Shown: positions 6,142 to 8,624 of the stretch, piece by piece
How the letters are laid out: each line of letters opens with the position of its first letter
How positions within the stretch are numbered: the stretch's first letter is position 1
NCBI GenBank assembly: GCA_024695545.1
Contig: JAILHZ010000140.1
Coordinates: 1-8,624 of the forward strand
DNA: 8,624 nucleotides
Direction of reading: 5' to 3'
DNA from: Clostridiales bacterium
Lineage (GTDB): Bacteria > Bacillota_A > Clostridia > Saccharofermentanales > Saccharofermentanaceae
The notes under the pieces: model-generated
Told to the model about the DNA's origin: nothing
The model's input: only the letters and a program-made list of their open reading frames with translations
Databases searched by the model: none
Program-made: the position numbers and the translations under genes

Positions 6142-7971
6142 ATGGCAAAAGAACCGGAAAAGAACAATGAAGAATTGGAAGCAAACGAAACCGGCATGAA
6201 AGAGGAGAGACTGCAGAAGTTTCTGAAGATCGGCATCGGCATTGCAGCAGGTGTCCTGGTCTTAGGCGGTGCAGGATTCCTGATCCTTTCGAAAGCCAGA
6301 AAGAGCGATAACAAAGCGCCGGCCGACACGACGACAGTGGCTGTATCTGACGCGTCCGTAAACGATAGTGAAGCGGCGGCGAAGCTCGAAGAGATGAGAA
6401 AAGTCGTTGAGGATCCGAATTTCTACGAGGGCATCTCGATCAACGGCGTGAGTGTCGCGGGCAAGTCGAAGGACGAGGTTAAGCAGATGTTTGCATCGGA
6501 CAGTGCGGCGACCCTCGACATCAAGTTTCAGGTCAGGGATGAGCAGATCCCGCTGAAGACCGGTGACGTGAAGATCTTAAGTGACATCAAATCGGTCATT
6601 AATATGGCATATGACTATGGCAGGACCAGCAGTTTTGTCGGCGACGAAGCCATCAAGGACCGCTATGCGCGGATCATAGCGCTGAAGATCGAACCGGTCG
6701 ACTTCTGCTGCACCTATAAACTCGGCACGTCCGGCACCGATATCGATTCTCTGGTAAGACAGACACTCGAACCCTACAACACCGAGGTCGCAGAGGCTTC
6801 CATCGAGGGCTTCGATGTGGAGAAACTTGAGTTCGTCTACGTGGAATCCCAGGACGGCGTCGTTATTGACATTGATAAGGCGATCGCCGATGTAAAAGCA
6901 GCGCTGGACAATGCGGAGTATCAGGCAGTGATCCCGGTTAGAGCTGAGATCACGGAGCCGCAGGTCTCCACGGAGTTCCTCAAGAGCCAGCTTGGTCTGG
7001 TTTCTACAACCACTTCTGAAACAACGGATAACGATAACCGTAACACCAACATCCGTCTGGTCTGTGAGAAGCTTGACGGACTCGTGATCCAGCCGGGCGA
7101 GAAGTTCAACTTCAACGATTACATCGGCAAGAGAACGAGCGAAGGCGGCTTCAAGATGGCGCACGGTATCTACAACGGCTCGATGAGAGACGAGATCGGC
7201 GGCGGTATCTGCCAGGCCAACACCATGCTCTACCAGAGTGTTTCAAAGGCAGACCTTCAGGTCGATGAGAGAAAGAACCACTCGATCCCGAGCACCTACG
7301 TGCCGAAGGGAACCGACGCGACCGTTACCTGGTACAGCCCGAACTTCCGCTTTACAAATAACACGGAATTCCCGATCGCGATCCACGCATACTACGCGGA
7401 TCTGCATGTAACGGTTGAGATCTACGGACGTCAGCTTCCGGACGGCCAGAAGATCGAACTGGTCGGCGAGCAGGTCAGCACGATCTCTCCCGGCACGAAC
7501 TATGTATCCGATTCCAGCCTCCCGGCCGGCACCCAGAAGAAGGTTTCTTCCGGACGTACAGGCTATGTCTACAAGTCCTACAAGGTCTGGTATGACAAGG
7601 ATGGCAACGAAGTTAAGAGAGACGCATACTTCCCGAGCACATATCCTGCTAAGGCAGCCGTGATCCATGTCGGCACCGGCGGTGGCAGCGGAAAGGTCGA
7701 TCCGAATACGGGCGAGGTCATCCCGGATGATACAACACCGGCACCGGATCCGACGACACCGACACCTCAGGATACAACACCGACACCTCAGGATACTACT
7801 CCGACACCGGATACCACGCCGAAGGATAATCCTCCGCAGGATAACCCGCCGCAGGAGAATCCTCCGCAGGATAACCCGCCGCAGGATAATCCGCCACAAG
7901 AGAATCCGCCGCAAGAGAATCCGCCGGAAGGTGGTGGCGGTGAAGGCGGTGGAGGAGAAGGCGGCGCCTGA
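6142..7971 (+). CDS. VanW-family cell-wall-associated protein with Pro-rich repeat tail
   Basis: 609 residues. Residues 1-29 are charged and cytoplasmic and 30-49 form one membrane helix; the rest should face the wall. Residues from about 94 (FYEGISINGVSVAGKSKDEV) to about 200 resemble the peptidoglycan-binding-like domain often found before VanW. Residues about 300-425 are the VanW domain, with IRLVCEKLDG, PGEKFNFNDYIG, GGGICQANTMLYQS, HSIPSTYVPKGTDATV and FRFTNNTEFPIAIHAYY. Residues about 440-512 look like a G5 domain. From about 513 the tail is a Thr/Pro/Gln/Asp and Asn-Pro-Pro-Gln repeat ending in Gly/Glu. VanW was named from vancomycin-resistance clusters but has no proven activity; this single chromosomal gene is no evidence of resistance. 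The frame is open back to a TTG at 6061; I chose the ATG at 6142 because the sequence before it is not protein-like and AGGGG lies 11 bases upstream. It is divergent from the acylation operon, possibly a coincidence of envelope genes. Confidence 0.9.
   Translation: MAKEPEKNNEELEANETGMKEERLQKFLKIGIGIAAGVLVLGGAGFLILSKARKSDNKAPADTTTVAVSDASVNDSEAAAKLEEMRKVVEDPNFYEGISINGVSVAGKSKDEVKQMFASDSAATLDIKFQVRDEQIPLKTGDVKILSDIKSVINMAYDYGRTSSFVGDEAIKDRYARIIALKIEPVDFCCTYKLGTSGTDIDSLVRQTLEPYNTEVAEASIEGFDVEKLEFVYVESQDGVVIDIDKAIADVKAALDNAEYQAVIPVRAEITEPQVSTEFLKSQLGLVSTTTSETTDNDNRNTNIRLVCEKLDGLVIQPGEKFNFNDYIGKRTSEGGFKMAHGIYNGSMRDEIGGGICQANTMLYQSVSKADLQVDERKNHSIPSTYVPKGTDATVTWYSPNFRFTNNTEFPIAIHAYYADLHVTVEIYGRQLPDGQKIELVGEQVSTISPGTNYVSDSSLPAGTQKKVSSGRTGYVYKSYKVWYDKDGNEVKRDAYFPSTYPAKAAVIHVGTGGGSGKVDPNTGEVIPDDTTPAPDPTTPTPQDTTPTPQDTTPTPDTTPKDNPPQDNPPQENPPQDNPPQDNPPQENPPQENPPEGGGGEGGGGEGGA
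7756..7815 (+). repeat. 21-nt tandem repeat coding TPTPQDT
   Basis: Two full units (7756-7776 and 7777-7797) differ only at the last base, and a shortened third (7798-7815, TPTPDT) follows. It forms the first part of the Pro-rich tail of the VanW-family protein. Confidence 0.8.
7825..7929 (+). repeat. 15-nt tandem repeat coding (D/E)NPPQ, seven units
   Basis: Seven units in frame: D, D, E, D, D, E, E followed by NPPQ each time (last unit NPPE). Units differ at third codon positions and in GAT/GAG, so they are partly diverged. Slippage or recombination could change copy number. A Gly/Glu tail (GGGGEGGGGEGGA) follows to the stop. Confidence 0.9.
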
Positions 7972-7999
7972 TCCTTCCTGATCTTCCTATTCTTCCAGC

Positions 8000-8022
8000 C
8001 CCGGAACCTGATTCTTTCCGGG
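8000..8022 (+). other. Hairpin after the VanW-family gene
   Basis: Perfect 7-bp arms CCCGGAA and TTCCGGG with a 9-base loop, 29 bp after the stop. No T-run follows (TAATATGAATT), so it is at most a weak terminator or a 3'-end stabiliser. Confidence 0.4.
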
Positions 8023-8034
8023 TAATATGAATTA

Positions 8035-8082
8035 ACAAAAAAGCACCCCCGTTTCCGGACATCGCTGTTCAGAAACGGGGGT
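8035..8082 (-). terminator. Rho-independent terminator, minus strand
   Basis: Perfect 11-bp stem (plus strand arms 8045-8055 and 8072-8082) with an inner short stem closed by GCGA, a GNRA loop, when read on the minus strand. The minus strand continues with GC then TTTTTTGTT, a good U-tract. On the plus strand the hairpin is followed only by TAACTTCATCTTTT, so it works best for minus-strand transcription. It lies 14 bp beyond the CCA of the tRNA remnant and so looks like the native terminator of that tRNA gene. It may also stop VanW-family transcripts from the other side. Confidence 0.8.
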
Positions 8083-8096
8083 AACTTCATCTTTTC

Positions 8097-8119
8097 TGGC
8101 GGAGACGGAGGGATTCGAA
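8097..8119 (-). pseudogene. 3'-terminal fragment of a tRNA gene, probably tRNA-Ser; candidate attachment site
   Basis: Read on the minus strand: T-loop TTCGAAT, T-stem 3' strand CCCTC, acceptor 3' strand CGTCTCC, discriminator G, then encoded CCA. Every element is canonical. The matching 5' strand of the T-stem (GAGGG) and the 5' acceptor strand (GGAGACG) are absent; the sequence before the T-loop is AT-rich and unrelated. A G discriminator with a GGAGACG acceptor fits tRNA-Ser best. A stub of only the 3' end, still followed by its terminator, is what remains of the chromosomal side when an element integrates into the 3' end of a tRNA gene, the element lying towards higher coordinates. Confidence 0.7.
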
Positions 8120-8197
8120 GATTAAGAAATTCGTCCATTCTGTCAAAAACAACTTAATATCTTTCTTGCCTGCCTAGACATGGTAACAATTTCCTTC

Positions 8198-8225
8198 AAA
8201 AAAAATGGCGCCGGTTCCCAGCGCC
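8198..8225 (-). terminator. Rho-independent terminator of the candidate small RNA
   Basis: On the minus strand GGCGCTGG-GAA-CCGGCGCC forms an 8-bp stem with one G-U pair, followed by A and eight T residues (8205-8198). No stronger intrinsic terminator is seen in the window. Confidence 0.85.
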
Positions 8226-8275
8226 TGTAGGTGGACCCGGACCTTACGGTCAGCCCAAAGCATTTCTGCTTTTTC
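8198..8275 (-). ncRNA. Candidate small structured RNA, about 78 nt, family not recognised
   Basis: The minus strand has a promoter (8282-8311), a predicted start at G8275 and a strong terminator at 8198-8225. Between them lie two more hairpins: AAAGCA-GAAA-TGCTTT (8272-8257) and GACC-GTAA-GGTC (8251-8240), the latter enclosed by GGGC/GTCC pairing. Both loops are GNRA tetraloops on the minus strand and unremarkable on the plus strand, which supports the assigned direction. The segment between the second hairpin and the terminator reads ACCTACA. There is no start codon with a ribosome site. I do not recognise it as 6S, SRP RNA, tmRNA, RNase P or a common riboswitch; a trans-acting sRNA or an element-encoded regulator are options. 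Confidence 0.5.
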
Positions 8276-8281
8276 AATTGC

Positions 8282-8311
8282 ATTATGCATCAGAATTGAA
8301 GATAATGTAAA
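8282..8311 (-). promoter_or_regulatory. Promoter of the candidate small RNA
   Basis: Minus strand TTTACA (8311-8306) and CATAAT (8287-8282), each five of six consensus bases, with an 18-bp spacer. Nested inverted repeats overlap it: TTCAATT/AATTGAA (8273-8279 and 8294-8300) and TGCATTATGCA (8279-8289) centred on the -10 box, suggesting a regulator site. Confidence 0.5.
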
Positions 8312-8330
8312 CTACTAACCTTACTGGAGT

Positions 8331-8348
8331 TCCGGTATATATACTGGA
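8331..8348. promoter_or_regulatory. 18-bp near-palindrome upstream of the lipoprotein gene, candidate operator
   Basis: TCCGGTATA followed by TATACTGGA: nine-base arms with one mismatched pair and no spacer. It contains TATACT, usable as a -10 box, and TATAGT follows at 8359-8364 as an alternative; neither has a clear -35 box. It lies about 60 bp before the lipoprotein start, a normal place for a repressor or activator site. Confidence 0.45.
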
Positions 8349-8405
8349 TCGACGAAATATAGTTTTTAGGAAAAGAAAGGATGTCTTGAAAAGGAGGAGT
8401 TGTTT

Positions 8406-8624
8406 ATGAGAAAACGGGTTTTCGCTTTTTTACTGGTGGCTGTTACACTGATCACACTCGTTGGCTGTAAAAAATCCAAAAAGCTCATTGAAAATGAGGC
8501 GGATGCTAAAGAAGTCATCGAATGCCCGAAAGAGAATATGTTCGGGCTGGAAAAGATCGCGTTATTTGAAGACCGGGCGGTGGCTGTTTTTGACGAGAAG
8601 CTCTGCGAGGGTTTTGAGTACGAT
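8406..8624 (+). CDS. Lipoprotein of unknown function, N-terminal part only
   Basis: 73 codons are present and the gene runs off the right edge. The start is secure: AAGGAGG at 8391-8397 is 8 bases before the ATG. Residues 1-4 (MRKR) are basic, 5-19 hydrophobic, and LVGC at 18-21 is a lipobox, so Cys21 would be lipidated and the mature protein anchored on the outer face of the membrane. The mature part begins KKSKKLIENEADAKEV and is charged, with no recognised domain in the visible 52 residues. If the tRNA stub marks an integration junction, this gene would be the first one inside the element. Confidence 0.8.
   Translation, partial: MRKRVFAFLLVAVTLITLVGCKKSKKLIENEADAKEVIECPKENMFGLEKIALFEDRAVAVFDEKLCEGFEYD

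Noticed and set aside
5820..6329. Minus-strand open frame across the divergent intergenic region
   Set aside because: No ribosome site, no recognisable domain, and it overlaps the start of the VanW-family gene.
7243..7914. Minus-strand open frame with Arg/Ile/Leu repeats opposite the VanW-family gene
   Set aside because: The repetitive protein is just the complement of the 15-nt and 21-nt repeats coding the Pro-rich tail.
7825..7929. CRISPR-like regular repeat
   Set aside because: Units are 15 nt, contiguous without spacers, in frame, and differ at third codon positions, so they are coding repeats.
6142..7971. Vancomycin resistance determinant
   Set aside because: VanW-domain proteins are common in sensitive Clostridia and no ligase, dehydrogenase or dipeptidase gene of a van cluster is nearby.
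8097..8119. 3' end of tmRNA or a complete tRNA
   Set aside because: tmRNA ends in ACCA with an Ala-type acceptor, whereas this has G before CCA; no matching 5' acceptor or T-stem strand is present up to the right edge.

Overview
The window looks like chromosomal DNA of a Gram-positive anaerobe of the class Clostridia (Lachnospiraceae or Oscillospirales type). The reasons are a moderately GC-rich coding sequence with AT-rich gaps, strong AGGAGG-type ribosome binding sites, a VanW/peptidoglycan-binding-like surface protein typical of that class, and a Dlt-like surface acylation operon. No rRNA, phage structural gene, transposase or CRISPR array is visible. The genus cannot be fixed from the sequence alone.

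Positions 1-5840, minus strand: one compact operon of five genes read right to left. They are an amino-acid adenylating ligase (DltA/NRPS A-domain type), a fold-III PLP-dependent decarboxylase overlapping it by 4 bp, a 77-residue acyl carrier protein, an MBOAT membrane O-acyltransferase (DltB type), and a membrane-anchored SGNH-hydrolase-like protein (DltD/AlgX-like role) that runs off the left edge. Ligase, carrier, MBOAT and SGNH protein are the four roles of the D-alanylation pathway of teichoic acids. The inserted decarboxylase and the altered ligase pocket suggest that the group carried is not D-alanine but an amino acid or amine-bearing acyl group made with help of the decarboxylase. It would be loaded on the carrier, moved across the membrane by the MBOAT and attached to a surface polymer. 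This hybrid is the most interesting system in the window.

Positions 5791-6141: a divergent intergenic region with a consensus -10 box for the operon and two short inverted repeats. Positions 6142-7971, plus strand: a membrane-anchored VanW-family protein with an N-terminal peptidoglycan-binding-like domain, a VanW domain, a G5-like domain and a repetitive Pro-rich/Gly-rich tail.

Positions 7972-8405 hold no protein gene but are dense in RNA signals, mostly on the minus strand. These are the last 23 nt of a tRNA (probably tRNA-Ser) followed by what looks like its native terminator, a candidate ~78-nt structured small RNA with its own promoter and terminator, and an 18-bp near-palindrome before the next gene. 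The tRNA stub suggests a junction of an integrated element or an old deletion. Positions 8406-8624, plus strand: the start of a lipoprotein gene cut by the right edge.

Across the operon a 10-mer (AAGTGCTTTT, either strand) occurs five times exactly, mostly near gene junctions. That is far above chance and none of the genes explains it.
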